From contig OZ231127.1 of the NCBI GenBank assembly GCA_965153355.1, positions 85,808,001 through 85,872,000 of the forward strand: a stretch of DNA of 64,000 bases, written 5' to 3'. Below the pieces are notes generated by a model. The model ran no database searches, was not told the origin of the DNA, and worked only from the letters and a program-made list of their open reading frames with translations. Within the stretch, counting starts at the first letter, position 1. The number at the start of each line of letters is the position of its first letter. A program made the position numbers and the translations under genes. This document shows, piece after piece, positions 1 to 10,729 of this stretch. Origin of the DNA: Flaccisagitta enflata (taxonomy: Eukaryota > Chaetognatha > Sagittoidea > Aphragmophora).

Positions 1-1528
1 ATCATTTACCGTAAACAACCGTCCCCTCCAAAAGGAGGTAGCAAAATGATACCAACTAAAAATGACAATATCCTCCGAACAGACTGATCAGTAAAACAAT
101 ATAGTCGAGAATATGTTCGTCCAAAATCTAAAAATATATGAAGAAATAGTCACATAAATGATAGAATACAACATTGATTAAAGTATTGAAAAATGAAATA
201 GAAATATAGAAATATAGAGGAGTCTCGCATTTTGTGATTTCAACTGTAAGTTACAGGTAGACAAACTGACTGACCGACGGACCAACAGACACAGCCTCTC
301 TAGGTTCGCGAGAATACAAATAAACGCTAACCAAAACTTATGGAAAATTGAAGTAACAGATTTAAAAGATAAGCTCAAAAAGGAAACAGTCGCGTGACGC
401 ATCCCTCACAATTTGTCTAAGACTGTCAAAAAAAAAAAAAAACGCTCAAAAAAATACCAAGAAATGTCTAAAGACAACGAAAAGTAGAAATTGATAAAAT
501 GCCAAAATGTTAAAAAATGTATACAAAAAGATATCAAAAATGTTCACAGTGTTAAAAACATGCCTAAAATGTTATGAATGGATGGATGGACAGACTGACA
601 GACCAACAAGCAAAGTCGCGCGTACATGACCAAAAAATAGAGAATGGCTTATAACTGATTCGGCCAAAGTGCTAGAAATAAAAGAAACAAAAACAAAATT
701 TTCAAACACGGGCTCCTAATCGAAAATCGAAAATTAAGACACATTGAAGGGTACCAGATGGATCCTCATGCACCTCGAATACACAAAATATCTTTATATA
801 TACAATGTTATTCTTTATAATCTATATAGACATACAATATGATATTTATAAAATATTTCATAAACAGGATTAGAAATACAAATACAAAACATCTATAATT
901 CATAAGTCAATGGAAACAAAACTTGTAATAGAATTTCATGTATTCAATTACCCTACTCTTCATCCTGAATAAATCCAGTTTTCTTAAGAGACAAAAATCG
1001 ATTGGTTTCATGTCAAAAACACTCATACATACTACACAAGTCCCACCCTTATTTGGTAAACATTAAGTAAAAATATATTACCTATCTAATTTATGAACAA
1101 AAGAGCATTTATTTTCCATATTTCTAACATAGTTTTATTTTCTACAAAACAAAACTTTAAAACAAAATATTATCAATTAAAAATATTCATATTGTTTTTA
1201 ATCAGGAAATAGAAACCTCCAAATCTTTCAATGGATAACAAATCTCCTTCACTTCGCAACCTTGTCTTATGATCAAACTCTGTCGAATCGACAAAAGACT
1301 GGCAAACAAAAACGGACACCCAAGCTATAGGCACAATATTTTTCATCCATTAGGGTGTAACACAAATCTAAATACATGTAAAACCATACAATAACTTAAT
1401 ATCTATTACAATAATAGATATGAAAATATGTTTTGATAACAAGCATAACTTATAGTGTTAATAAAATACTGATATGAAATAAAACACAAAAATAGACATA
1501 TTCATGTCATGCATGTTTTCTCCTTTGC
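1..1528. other. AT-rich region without a recognised gene
   Basis: No convincing coding frame on either strand. The DNA is AT-rich with many short A and T runs. Two short degenerate GTCY-type patches on the reverse strand, near 262-300 and 576-615 (GACTGACCGACGGACC-like and GGACAGACTGACAGACC-like), look like eroded ends of the hairpin elements found elsewhere in the window. If the gag ORF at 1529-2353 belonged to a full LTR element, pol and the 3' LTR should lie here, but I see neither. Confidence 0.5.
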
Positions 1529-2353
1529 TCATTCCACTTTAGCTTTAGGACAACCTAGGCTAAAGTGCTTCACATTTCCAGTCTTTCCCCTACAATAGCT
1601 GCAAAACTGTTGGGGGCAAGAGATGGCATGGTGAAACCCTTTCATACAGTTATAACACTGCCCTTTGGACAAACCCCTCTTTTGGGCTATCCTAAAATAG
1701 TTTGTAGAAACTATTAATGCCTGAGTCTTATTTTTAGTTTTAGTCTCCATTCTAGCCTCCTCCTTCCTCTCCTTAAATTTTGTGCTAAGCTGCAAAGTTT
1801 CAACCAAACTGCTTGCATATTTTACCAAGCCCCAAAATCCGTAGACAGTGAGATCAGCTCTCAAAAGAGTCTCCCTCACATCTTCCTCTGTTATTCCAGA
1901 GATAAATTTGAGCTTTTCCATCTCTAAATCAAGCCCAATCTTCTCGCATAAAACACTAAGTCTTTTGGCAAATTCCAAAATGGTTCTTTCACCTTGAACC
2001 AGGTTTCTGTATTCCAAACTTAATGTTGAATTGCTTGCTGGATATAATGTTTTGAAAAGCAAATCAAAAAGTTCATGTAAATCATGACAACTTTCAAGGG
2101 ACTCACCACGGGCATACTTTTCAACTTCTTTACTCATGTGTAGAAACGCAATCTTTATTTTATCCTTTGGACTAAAATCTTCATATAAATCAATTATAGA
2201 ATTTTTCAAACTCTTCTCTTCCTCCAAGTAGGAAATTATATCATCTGAACTTTCCAAGCAAACATTGATAACCTTCCTTGACTGAATTAGTTCCTTCAAA
2301 GTTGCCTCATGATTGTTTAAATCTGACATTTTCTGATCAAAATTCTTAATCAT
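1529..2353 (-). CDS. Gag-like protein of an LTR retroelement (intact ORF, no pol)
   Basis: 274-codon open frame. The C-terminus carries two zinc knuckles. The first, about residues 233-246, is a C-x2-C-x4-H-x4-C (CYNC...H...C). The second, about 251-268, is a longer C-x2-C-x8-H-x4-C. The N-terminal 200 residues are helical and charged, as in retroelement Gag capsid regions. Upstream on the same strand lie a leader, a primer-binding-site candidate at 2615-2633 and an LTR candidate at 2634-2981, the correct order for the 5' end of an LTR retrotransposon. No protease, reverse transcriptase or integrase follows in the 1.5 kb downstream. It is therefore either a truncated element or a gag-only derivative. 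I cannot assign the clade with certainty (Ty3-like is possible); a domesticated gag is less likely given the adjacent LTR. Confidence 0.7.
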   Translation of the reverse strand: MIKNFDQKMSDLNNHEATLKELIQSRKVINVCLESSDDIISYLEEEKSLKNSIIDLYEDFSPKDKIKIAFLHMSKEVEKYARGESLESCHDLHELFDLLFKTLYPASNSTLSLEYRNLVQGERTILEFAKRLSVLCEKIGLDLEMEKLKFISGITEEDVRETLLRADLTVYGFWGLVKYASSLVETLQLSTKFKERKEEARMETKTKNKTQALIVSTNYFRIAQKRGLSKGQCYNCMKGFHHAISCPQQFCSYCRGKTGNVKHFSLGCPKAKVE

Positions 2354-2614
2354 ATAAAGATATTACCTTACACCTAACCCGCTCTAAAAAAATTACACTT
2401 TTCTTCTTCTGGACCACCCTACTTGCACTCACCTTCAAACAGCAGCGAAAACTAGCGAGTTGTTCATAAAATCTTATAGACGGGTTAAAACAAAAAAAAC
2501 ACACAAAAAATGACGGGAAAAGGAAATGAAGCCAGAGAAAAATTTGTAGCAGTATCATTAAAGGCAACAATTGGCGCCTAATCAACAGGTGTATCTCTTC
2601 GGGGAACATGGGAT

Positions 2615-2633
2615 GAATCACACTAAGCCACCA
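2615..2633 (-). other. Candidate tRNA primer-binding site
   Basis: On the minus strand the 19 bases directly after the LTR end read TGGTGGCTTAGTGTGATTC. The leading TGG is the complement of a tRNA CCA end, and the stretch starts immediately next to the LTR border (TTTTACA / TGGTGGC), which is where minus-strand priming sites lie in LTR elements. The tRNA species was not determined. Confidence 0.5.
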
Positions 2634-2981
2634 TGTAAAACAAGGCAATTCTTTGTTTTCTAATCAAAGACTTGCTATGTTTTAGCATGACTGCTTCGTA
2701 GCTTCAACCAATGAAACCTTCAAAGTAATACACTTATTAATTTCTTGATACCTTTTATTCAACTACTAAGAACAGAGTTAATCCAACGACGGGACAAGAA
2801 AGAGTGAAAAGCACATTCTCTCCAAATCTATCCTCGGGAAATTTCTGTATACTTTGAACCTCAACAATTATCTGCATACGTGAAAGAAATCTTGCTCATA
2901 AGTTCCACGCTGGAACTTTTATGAAATAAGAATGATTGATGAAATATCTTTCATAGTCTGCGATACCCCTCAATATTTACA
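2634..2981 (-). repeat. Candidate 5' LTR of the minus-strand gag element
   Basis: A 348-bp segment bounded by inverted TGTAAA and TTTACA, the TG..CA form expected of an LTR. An AATAAA-like signal sits in the minus-strand reading at about 2754-2760. The inner border touches the primer-binding-site candidate. A second copy is not visible in the window, so the call rests on termini, position and polyadenylation signal only. Confidence 0.5.
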
Positions 2982-2983
2982 GT

Positions 2984-4126
2984 ATGCAACAGCAACTGCA
3001 GCAGCAACAGCAACCTTCCGCCGCGATCCCAGCGGTGGTAGTGGATCCTCCAGCGTCAAATGACCATCCTATCGAAAGCATGAATGTCAGTGAGGAAACA
3101 GAAGAAGAGAGACAGCAACGCCTTGCAGAACAACGACTGCGCATGATGGCTGAAGGTGAAGGTGGTGGTGCAGCAACAGCTCCAAAGGCGCCGATCGCGG
3201 TGCCATTGGGATTCCAACAGCGAAGCTCATCACAAGAAGACAAAGAGTTATACGACAGAATGTGTAACTTTCGCCAACAGCAGCAGCGAGACGAAGATAG
3301 AAGGGCAGGAGTATTCAACAATGCGGCAGAGATGCAACGAAAGCACTGGAATAGCCTGAACGACGGCGGCATTGGTGGAGCTTTAGAGCAGCGAGATGTG
3401 AAGCTTAGACAGCTGTCTGAGCTGGACGAGCAGCAGCCGCAGCATCCGCCAAAAGACCGTCGATCTATCTTCAAAAAGTTCAATCCGGGACTTTTCAATT
3501 CGAACTTGCAGCAACGTCATGTGCAGCCAGTGGAAACGTCCGTCAAGCAGCCGATGCAGCAGCAGCAACAGATGGAGCAGCAGCAGCAGCAAGGACAGCG
3601 ACAGCATCAACTGCAGCAGCAGAATGAGCAGCAACAGCATCCTGACCAGCAGCAGCAGCTTCAGCATCAACAGTGGCAGCAGCAACGGTTTCAACAACAG
3701 CAACAGCATCATTATCAGCACCATCAAACCCCAGCAGCAACGATTCTCCCTACCGCACCGGAAGTGATCTTCGAGAAGCAGATTGGATCTGCTAGAAGGG
3801 AGACTGGACTTCCCCATCAAGAGGAAAAGGTCTTCAACACAGCCGGAAGCGGAGGTGATGCAACGGAGGCGATGCGCAGGAGGCAGAGGCAGGAGGCCGC
3901 TGACGCGAAGTTGGCACAGCAGCTGCAAGATAAGGAGAGAAGAAAAGTCGCTCCCAAGAAGGCAACGAGTGGATTGCAGCTGAAGGCGCCAGAAGTAGCG
4001 CAAGCGCCTCTAGCAACGCCTCAAGCGGAAGTCATCCAGCAGAATCAACGTTTACAGCAAGAAGTGGATAGTTTGAGGATGCAGATTCAGCAGAGAGACT
4101 TTGACCTTGCCGCAGCGAGAGAATAA
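2984..4126 (+). pseudogene. BEL/Pao polyprotein, Gln-rich N-terminal part
   Basis: 380-codon frame beginning with a CAG/CAA-rich run and containing a second glutamine-rich block at about residues 185-245. Between them are charged helical stretches with repeated RQQQ and EER patterns. It ends at a TAA (4124-4126), but the same frame stays open for about 300 bases afterwards, so the stop looks like a single nonsense change inside one longer Gag. The first ATG lies three bases after the neighbouring LTR, so the true start may have been lost when that element inserted. Confidence 0.55.
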
Positions 4127-5280
4127 GAGAAACAACGAAAAGAAGAACAACAAAAACGACAATACGTCCGCCAAGATTTTGATGCTCCCCGATTCCATCA
4201 AGATGATCGTCAACAGCAAATGAATCAGCAAGAAGAAGTTGGGTGGAGTGTGAAAACTACCAAAAAGAGATCTCCGGTCAAGGTCGGGGGTCAATACGCA
4301 TTCACCCAACAAGCCCCAGCGTATCATCAAGTAGAGCATCATCAAGTAGCTCGTCAACCGGAAGTTCATGTACAGATGCCCAACAATCCGGCTCTGGACA
4401 TGTTCTTGGAAGGGCGGCGTACAACGATCATATGCGAGCAAGGGAGGTCGGCCTCAAAGCATTGGAGAGAGCAAGACCTGAGAAGCCTCTGCAGGAGCTT
4501 TCATCCACCGATTTCATGATGTGGAAGAGGAAGTTCAAAGATGCTGAAAAGCATGAAGGCTTGACGCAAATGGACATTTTAGTGGAATTGCCTAAGTGGT
4601 TTGATGGTCCGGCAAAGGAGATCATCGAAACTGCGACGATTGGTGCAACTGAAACGACAGCAAGGGAAGAGATTGACGATGCCTTTGCAAAAATGGACGT
4701 CGTTTTTATGGCAAAGCGCTGCAATATTGCGGCGATGTTCAACGAAATCGTCGCGGAGGCGAAGATCCAGTCGGCCGACCATGCCAGGCATTTCAATCTG
4801 TCTGCAAGGCTACAAAAGGCAAAGAAGATTGCGAGGACCTGTGGAGAAGTGCAACAATGCTATCGTGACGAGCTGCTGCAGGAAATCCTCAATAAGAGGG
4901 TCCCTCATCTTGCAGATAAATTTTGGGAAAAGCAACATGAAGCAGCCCAAAAAGGACAGTCATTTTCATTCGACAACTTGGTCAACATGATTGAAACATG
5001 GGCGGTGATTCAGCGCAACAAAGGTGCAAGCTGCAAAACAGCGTCAGTGGCAGCAGTCGCAACGACAGAAAAAGAGGCGCCATCATCATATGAGGATGCT
5101 TTGACCAATGGCAAGCAAAAGATGCAGTCGACGGACCGCTGCAACGTCTGCAGTGGAATGCATCAAACAGAAGAATGTCATCAGCTGTTAGAGTTGGAAG
5201 TGGACGCGAGAGTTCAAAAGATCATGTCTCGTCGTCTTTGCTTCCACTGTCTCGCGCCAGGACACAACGCCAAAGGGTGA
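4127..5280 (+). pseudogene. BEL/Pao Gag core with zinc knuckles, frameshifted
   Basis: The first 280 bases continue the frame of the preceding segment. Near 4405-4416 the coding signal moves to another frame, which runs to the TGA at 5278. That second frame holds a capsid-like helical region and two knuckles: CNVC-SGMH-QTEEC (C-x2-C-x3-H-x4-C, typical of BEL/Pao) and CFHC-x4-H-x4 whose last cysteine position is lost at the TGA. A third cysteine-histidine motif (C-Q-I-C-K-K-H...H) follows in a different frame at about 5295. Structural role inferred from family: packaging of element RNA in virus-like particles. Here it cannot be made as one protein. Confidence 0.7.
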
Positions 5281-5810
5281 ACAGACCAACTTGCCAGATC
5301 TGCAAGAAGCACACAACAATTCTCCACGCGCACCTACAAGAAGAAGAAAAGGAAGAGAAGAAAGGAGAGAATAAGCAGGGAAATAAAGTACCGCTGGCTC
5401 CCTTCAACAAGTCAGAGGATGCGGCTGCACCAACAGCTCCGTCGACGGCGGAGGCAGCCAATCCTAAGGAAGTGATCTCTTCTAACGTCACGGCATGACT
5501 GGCGGCGACGGCAACGTCGCGGTCCGTCTCTTCATTCGACGACGTTGTCCGTCCGATTGTTCCAGTGACTATCATAAACAATTCTTCGGGTGCGCAGAGG
5601 ACGATATACGCTATGATCGACTCAGGCGCTGATCGCGACGTGATCAGTACCAATGTCATTCGCAGTCTTCTGATTCCGACAAAAACAGTGCAAATGACGG
5701 TGATTACTGTGGGAAATCATGTTGTTGAGGATTGTTTCATCGCATCATTCACCATGAAGTCGGTCGACGAGGAATATGTCGTCGACGTCAACGACAGCGT
5801 TGGTGGGTGA
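5268..5810 (+). pseudogene. BEL/Pao third knuckle and aspartic protease region
   Basis: The frame starting around 5268 opens with a C-x2-C-x3-H motif, then an acidic/lysine-rich linker. It is broken by TGA at 5496-5498 and continues into a retropepsin-like domain. The catalytic signature I-D-S-G-A-D lies at 5616-5633, preceded by a hydrophobic strand. The frame ends at 5810, and the C-terminal part of the protease continues in another frame from 5822. Family knowledge: this protease cuts the Gag-Pol polyprotein. With a stop and a frameshift it is not functional here. Confidence 0.7.
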
Positions 5811-5821
5811 TTTGTTGACGA

Positions 5822-7282
5822 GTGAACGACATTCCTCCTTTTCTCCGCGACCTATCCGACCAACCCCACATCAGAGATATAAAGTTTCCAGAAGCAGAAG
5901 GCGGCGTTATGATGATCATCGGAGCGGCGCATGCGGATGCCGCCGTCGCTCAGGAAATCCGCCGAGGGCCTTCAGGATCCTTGACTTGCTTCAGATGTTT
6001 ATTCGGTTGGACTGTATGTGGAAAAACGGGGAAGAGGGGGCGAGATTTTGCATCGGTCAACGCCATCGCAACGGATGATCGCGTCCTCCACGACAGCATC
6101 GATCGCATTCTCGATAATCGCGTCCTCAACAGCAACATTGACCGCATCTTCTACCATGACTTTGCATCACCAGTCGTCTCGCAAGAGGAGATGGGCGATT
6201 CCCTTGAAAATTTCAGAGCGTGCAAAATGTTAGAGAAAAAGACATACTTTTGCCCAATTGCAGCAAAGGATCTTCTTCCTAAACCGGAAGTGGCGCAAGA
6301 CGTCTTGGAGGAGGCGCGCAAACAGCTCGTCAAGTCAATGCAGCGGCAACATTATTCCGACGTTTTCGAACAATTGGAGTTGGGAAAAGCCTTTAAGCCA
6401 GTAAGCCGTCGTGACTTTATCATCAAGAACAAGGATGTGCTAAAGTTGAACCCTTTCGTCGATGACGACGGCGTCCTTCGCGTCGGCAGCCGATTGGAGA
6501 ATGCCGACATCGCACATGACGCTAAATTTCCCTTCATCCTTCCGCCAAAAGACGAGAATGTGAAATCATTAATTCGCCATTATCATCATAATGATTTTCA
6601 CGTGGGTGCAGAGCATACATTGGGCCAATTACGCCAATTTGTGTGGATTACAAAAGGTCTTCAGGCTGTCAAGAGCGTCGTCAACACGTGCTTCAGATGC
6701 CAGAAGAACTTTAAAAAGAACGCGAATCAGCGAATGGCCAAGCTTCCGTCAAAGCGCCATCTTGCTTCCATCTCTATTGGCGCCATCCTCCACGTCGATG
6801 CCTTCAACACTGCTGTCGTCGAAGTTGAAGGAATTCTCAATCGCCGTCCTCTAACAGCGCTCAGCGATGATCCAAATGATTCTGAGGCCCTCACACCGAA
6901 TCATATCCTCAATCCATCAACATCCGGTCACGCCCCTCTGGATCTGGCGCAACAAGGCGTCAACTCTGATGCCGACTCAGCGAAGATTCAATGGAGGCGT
7001 GCGCAATCGCGTGTGGATGTGTTTTGGAAATCGTGGAGGGTCGAATATTTGGCGCTTCTTCACGCGCAAAGCAAATGGTCGAGATCCGAGAGAGACTTTG
7101 CGGTCGATAACATGGTCGTCGTCATGGACGAAACGCTGCCTTGTCACAATTGGAGTTTAGGACGCGTCATGGGTGTCGAAGGTTCATCAGCTCATGTCCG
7201 GAGGGCTTATCCTCGACGCCAAGATGAAAAGATCGTGACGAAAGACCGCACAAAGCGTCTGCGGCTGGAATTGGATTCATAA
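5822..7282 (+). pseudogene. BEL/Pao Pol remnant: protease end, integrase zinc finger and C-terminal domain
   Basis: 486-codon open frame. Residues 1-90 match the end of a BEL/Pao protease with a G-W-T-V-C-G-like motif. About residues 130-145 hold only the very start of the reverse transcriptase region. The frame then passes straight to the pre-integrase linker (DDDGVLRVGSRL pattern at about 217-228) and an HHCC zinc finger (H...H...C-F-R-C at about 255-297). After residue 310 it jumps to the integrase C-terminal motif E-G-I-L-N-R-R-P-L-T (about 335-345) and the Pao-specific C-terminal domain. So RT plus RNase H and, separately, the integrase catalytic core have been deleted in frame. The frame itself is uninterrupted. 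Confidence 0.75.
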
Positions 7283-8208
7283 AAAACGCTAAGTTTTGAG
7301 AGAGAGAGAAAAAGGCGCATGGGCCTGTTCATTAGTAACTATAGATATGAGTGATTGAAACTCTGACTTGTTATATTTACAAAGAGTTGTTATTATTCAT
7401 ATTTGGTTCTGATTATCCATGCTTTCATCTTTCCTCTTGTCAATTATGTTATCCATTTCCACTCACACATCAAAACACTGATTCATTCGCTCTGTCTATA
7501 TGTACATATTATTGTGCCAAAATCCGTTCTTACCATTATCAGTTCGCGATAACGAACATTTCAAAGCTTCCGCTGACGACGTTATTCCATCTACGAAGTC
7601 AGTCTACATCTTGAAGTCGCTCGCCGGAGTCAAGATGTCACGTCAGCATCCGGCTCCACCTGCGCCTTTCGATGCGGTCGCCGTTGACGACATCATTCAT
7701 CGCCATTCGCCCACGGATTGACGAGGTTTTTGGAGCTCCGGAATGACCCGCTCGTCTCTGTAATGGAGAAGGCGCAGGTGATGTGGTCGTTCCATGATGC
7801 TTACTAATTTTTTTTGCTTTTACAGATTCGTTTTTATATATAGTTAGTAATTTATTTAATTTTATCTTGTTTTGTTTGGTTCCTTGGAACATGTACATTT
7901 TTGTTGTGTTTGTTTTAGACATGGTCTTTTTAGTCATTATTACGAATACTTTCGTATGACATGTTTTAGTAGTATGCCCCCACTTATTATTTTCCACTCT
8001 CAAGTCAAATCCCAGGCTTGGAGTGCTCCAAGGCCCGTTCCCCTTCCCCCCCCCCCTTCCCTTTAACTTTTTCAGAACGGGCGCCTCAACCTCCTCGTCG
8101 CCGCCTCGTCTCCATCCGCGTCATCGTTGATCGTCGAAAAATTGCTGGTGGTGGATCCTTTCCGGACGGGAATCATCATTCGTGCAGTCGTCGATCTGTT
8201 GATAGTTA
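7283..8208 (+). other. Post-pol region of the BEL/Pao element
   Basis: No recognised domain. Two short GC-richer stretches with codon-like composition resembling the pol frame (about 7545-7721 and 8070-8200) each follow an acceptor-like sequence (CCATTATCAG and TTTAACTTTTTCAG). They could be remains of an extra downstream reading frame or of spliced exons. The intervening DNA is AT-rich. Confidence 0.3.
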
Positions 8209-8750
8209 GGGTGGGGATGTAAGAGGCGGTGGACGGGGGGGGGGGGTTGTGTCTATGTAAATTTTTTTTTAAGGAAGGTAGTATCGGTTTTTTAGTAGGG
8301 TTTCCCCGACTGGAAACTAGATGTCGGATTTTTGAAATTCGTGAAATTCCAAAAATGGGGCAGAATGTTAGAAATGTATGTCCGTCCGTTTATTAAGTAT
8401 GTGTGCTTTTGTTTCTTTTGCGTGCTTTTGGCTTTTCTTCTTTTCCTTTTATTCAATGCCAGCGTCTTTTGTTTCTTGCCATTTTTTATAATGAACGCTA
8501 GATGGGTAACCATATGGTTGCGCCTTGTATTTTGTGCCATTTGTTTTTATTACGTAGACAAACATACGTAACTCGTCTTCGTGTCATCCACTTTTGGATT
8601 GATCGTTTTATTTATTTACGGCATTGCTTCCTAAAGTGATTGATTGATTTTCGTGATTGATTGAATGCGCCCTTGGAATTCACTAATTTCAATAATCTCT
8701 CATCTTTTTGTTGCAGATAAACTTATGAACGGACAATTAACGTTAGTTTG
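8209..8750 (+). repeat. Polypurine tract and 3' LTR (start clear, end uncertain)
   Basis: AGGGTGGGGA at 8208-8217 is a polypurine tract. It is followed by TGTAAGAGGCGG at 8218, a TG start as expected of an LTR. The next 500 bases are non-coding, T-rich and contain a G run. No second copy is in the window, so the right end (about 8600-8750) is a guess. Confidence 0.45.
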
Positions 8751-8759
8751 ACATCGACA

Positions 8760-9340
8760 GACTGTGGGTTGAAACCAACGAAAGTGGGCCTAAAAGTAAG
8801 TTTTATAGACGCGTCTTTGCTTTTATTAACGTTGTTTTTATCTTGTCTTCCGGTCTGTTATTCTTGTCTTTTGCATTTTTGCATTTTTATCGCCGGATTT
8901 TAACATGGTTTTTATCGCTTGCCCGATCAGCTTACTATGGGGATGATATGGATGAATTTAATGGGATGGGCCGGGGCAGGGGCAGGTATTATCAGGTGGC
9001 ATGGGCTCTGAAGAAGATGAACATGTTGTCATGTGCTGTTTCTGTCCTTTATTGTGTCCTATCTCGATTTCATGTTATCTTTTGCGTTGCTGATCACCAT
9101 TAACGCCCACTTTCCCTTTCATTTTTCCCCCTCTCTTCAGTTGTTGAAATTTTTATGGAATAAACGAGACGATCGCCTTCCTATTTTCCAATCGGCCAAC
9201 TTTCTTTCACCACAAGTCGTCAGTCAGATAGACGCTCATAGACAGTGCCAGTTGAAACTCGTGGGCGTATTTTATACTAAATCTCAGCCCAATGGTCTGA
9301 ATCCTAATCGCTTCAAGGAGAAGGAGAAGAAGGTAAAAAT
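8760..9340. other. No feature recognised
   Basis: Non-coding, T-rich sequence. Several acceptor-like T-rich/AG and GTAAG motifs occur, but I found no supported exon. Confidence 0.35.
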
Positions 9341-9344
9341 TTCT

Positions 9345-9480
9345 CATATGTGTGAAAGCAAAGGTCATTAACTCCTTTGGGTTCCGCTGCCCTGCTCCCC
9401 CCCTCACATACTATACAATCATCATAATCGACTTAGGCAGGACAGGTACCGCTGACCATTTAACGCTTTTGCGACTATTT
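9345..9480 (-). mobile_element. Partial copy A of the composite hairpin element
   Basis: Diverged version of the 5' arm seen at 21814-21927: GTGTGAAAGCAAAGGTCAT, then the inverted hairpin arm ending in CGCTGCCC, then GGTACCGCTGACCATTTAAC and CGCTTTTGCGACTATTTTT. The internal minisatellite and the other arm are missing. Confidence 0.6.
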
Positions 9481-9499
9481 TTCATGTCGCAGACTAGCT

Positions 9500-9513
9500 T
9501 TGTGTGTGTGTGT

Positions 9514-9598
<85 letters not shown>
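9500..9598. repeat. (GT)n microsatellite
   Basis: About 50 GT units with one TATG interruption, directly downstream of partial element copy A. Confidence 0.95.
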
Positions 9599-9599
<1 letters not shown>

Positions 9600-9602
<3 letters not shown>

Positions 9603-10374
9603 TGTGTGAGGGTTGTGAAGGGGGGGATTGTTTTTTTTTTTTTTTTATGTTTTTTTCTTTAGAGGAAGGACATGCTCCCGAGCTTTCGAGGTCCATCCTC
9701 TCCTCAGGATCTCTTTATTGATTTTCAACGGACTTTTTGGATCTCATCGAACTTTTTTTCCATTTTGCTTGACATGGCTGAAATTTCAGTGGTCAAATTT
9801 GGTTCTGTGTGCATATGTAATGGAAGCTTATGATTTACAGAAATAAGTGGCTTCTATTTTTGACTAGGCTTTTTTCTTTTTCAGAAATCTTTATTCAACA
9901 GTTAGTTCAATTACTACAAAATGTTGCACAATTTATAACATAACTTAGGATAACATGACATTAATAACATTTAGTCGATCGCCTTACGGCCCACTCAATG
10001 GTTTTGTCCACGAACTGCTTATTAGTCTTTAATGATTTGAGTGCTGTAACGTAACAACATGTGTGCTGTAGGAAACAACATGGGTTCTACCACCGGCTGG
10101 TTGCCTTAACATGTTTGCGGTATTTATGCGCAGAAGATGAGAAAACATAGCTGTTTCTTCCCGTCACTCCCTCGCTTAGAGAGAGAATCATGTATTTTCA
10201 TAAAAAATACAGAGTAACAGAACATATGAGCCACCACAGCTTATTGGATTATACAAGCGCAATAAGAAAGCACAAATAGTCCTATACAGGGTAAACGGCA
10301 CATATGAACAACAAATAGTAATAATTACGAGTAAAAAGCAGACCATATTAGCCTGAGAATAAAACAAGAATAAA
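9600..10374. other. No gene recognised
   Basis: T runs near 9628-9660, then ordinary non-coding DNA without a coding frame or clear repeat structure. Confidence 0.35.
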
Positions 10375-10695
10375 TTATTTGATGACAAGAGGAGCGGGGC
10401 TCATCCATGATGGCTCCCTACGGGCAGAAAATATGCTAAATGATGACAAAAGAGCGGCTTTTGACATAATCTCGTAGAGTGACTTCGTGACGGTTTTTGC
10501 ATCGCGACAGCACCTGTAGGACAAGCTCTTCAGTCTTGCCTTGTTTGGACCTGTCAATTGTCCCCGTACAGATACTTCAACGGAAAACTGAAAAACGGTA
10601 AAATCGCGAGCCAGATCAGTTACTAGAGATGAATACTTTTCTTCTTTGTAATTATGGCTTCTTTCAATATTGTTGTCCCAAGGACAAGCGCGCAT
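10375..10695 (-). pseudogene. Fragment resembling the nuclease-like domain C-terminal to RT in some retroelements
   Basis: 106-codon frame with non-simple composition. It begins C-P-W-D-N-N-I-E-R-S-H, continues with K-Y-S-S-L-V-T-D-L and then E-V-S-V-R-G. This spacing (PWE/D...E......K..KY..L........E.G.RG) is the pattern I associate with the conserved domain found after reverse transcriptase in many animal retroelement proteins, where the acidic and lysine residues are nuclease-like. The recognition is from memory of the pattern, not from a search. No RT domain lies upstream on the same strand; a CT-rich minisatellite begins there instead. A host exon remains possible. Confidence 0.4.
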
Positions 10696-10729
10696 AAATT
10701 ATCGTTGTTATTACTTCCGTTCTTCCTCA

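Larger units (their letters stand above)
2982..8750 (+). mobile_element. BEL/Pao LTR retrotransposon, internally deleted and inactivated
   Basis: The order is a glutamine-rich N-terminal region, a Gag core with C-x2-C-x3-H-x4-C type knuckles typical of BEL/Pao, an aspartic protease with a DSGA motif, then a jump to the pre-integrase zinc finger and the integrase C-terminal part, then a polypurine tract and LTR start at 8209-8218. Reverse transcriptase, RNase H and the integrase catalytic core are absent. Coding frames are broken at least at 4124 (stop), near 4410 (frameshift), near 5270 (frameshift), at 5496 (stop) and near 5810. The left end is cut off at 2982, exactly where the minus-strand LTR of another element ends. 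Right boundary is approximate. Confidence 0.75.

Noticed and set aside
5175-5498. Separate 107-codon gene
   Set aside because: It is the continuation of the BEL/Pao Gag after a frameshift, carrying its third Cys/His motif.
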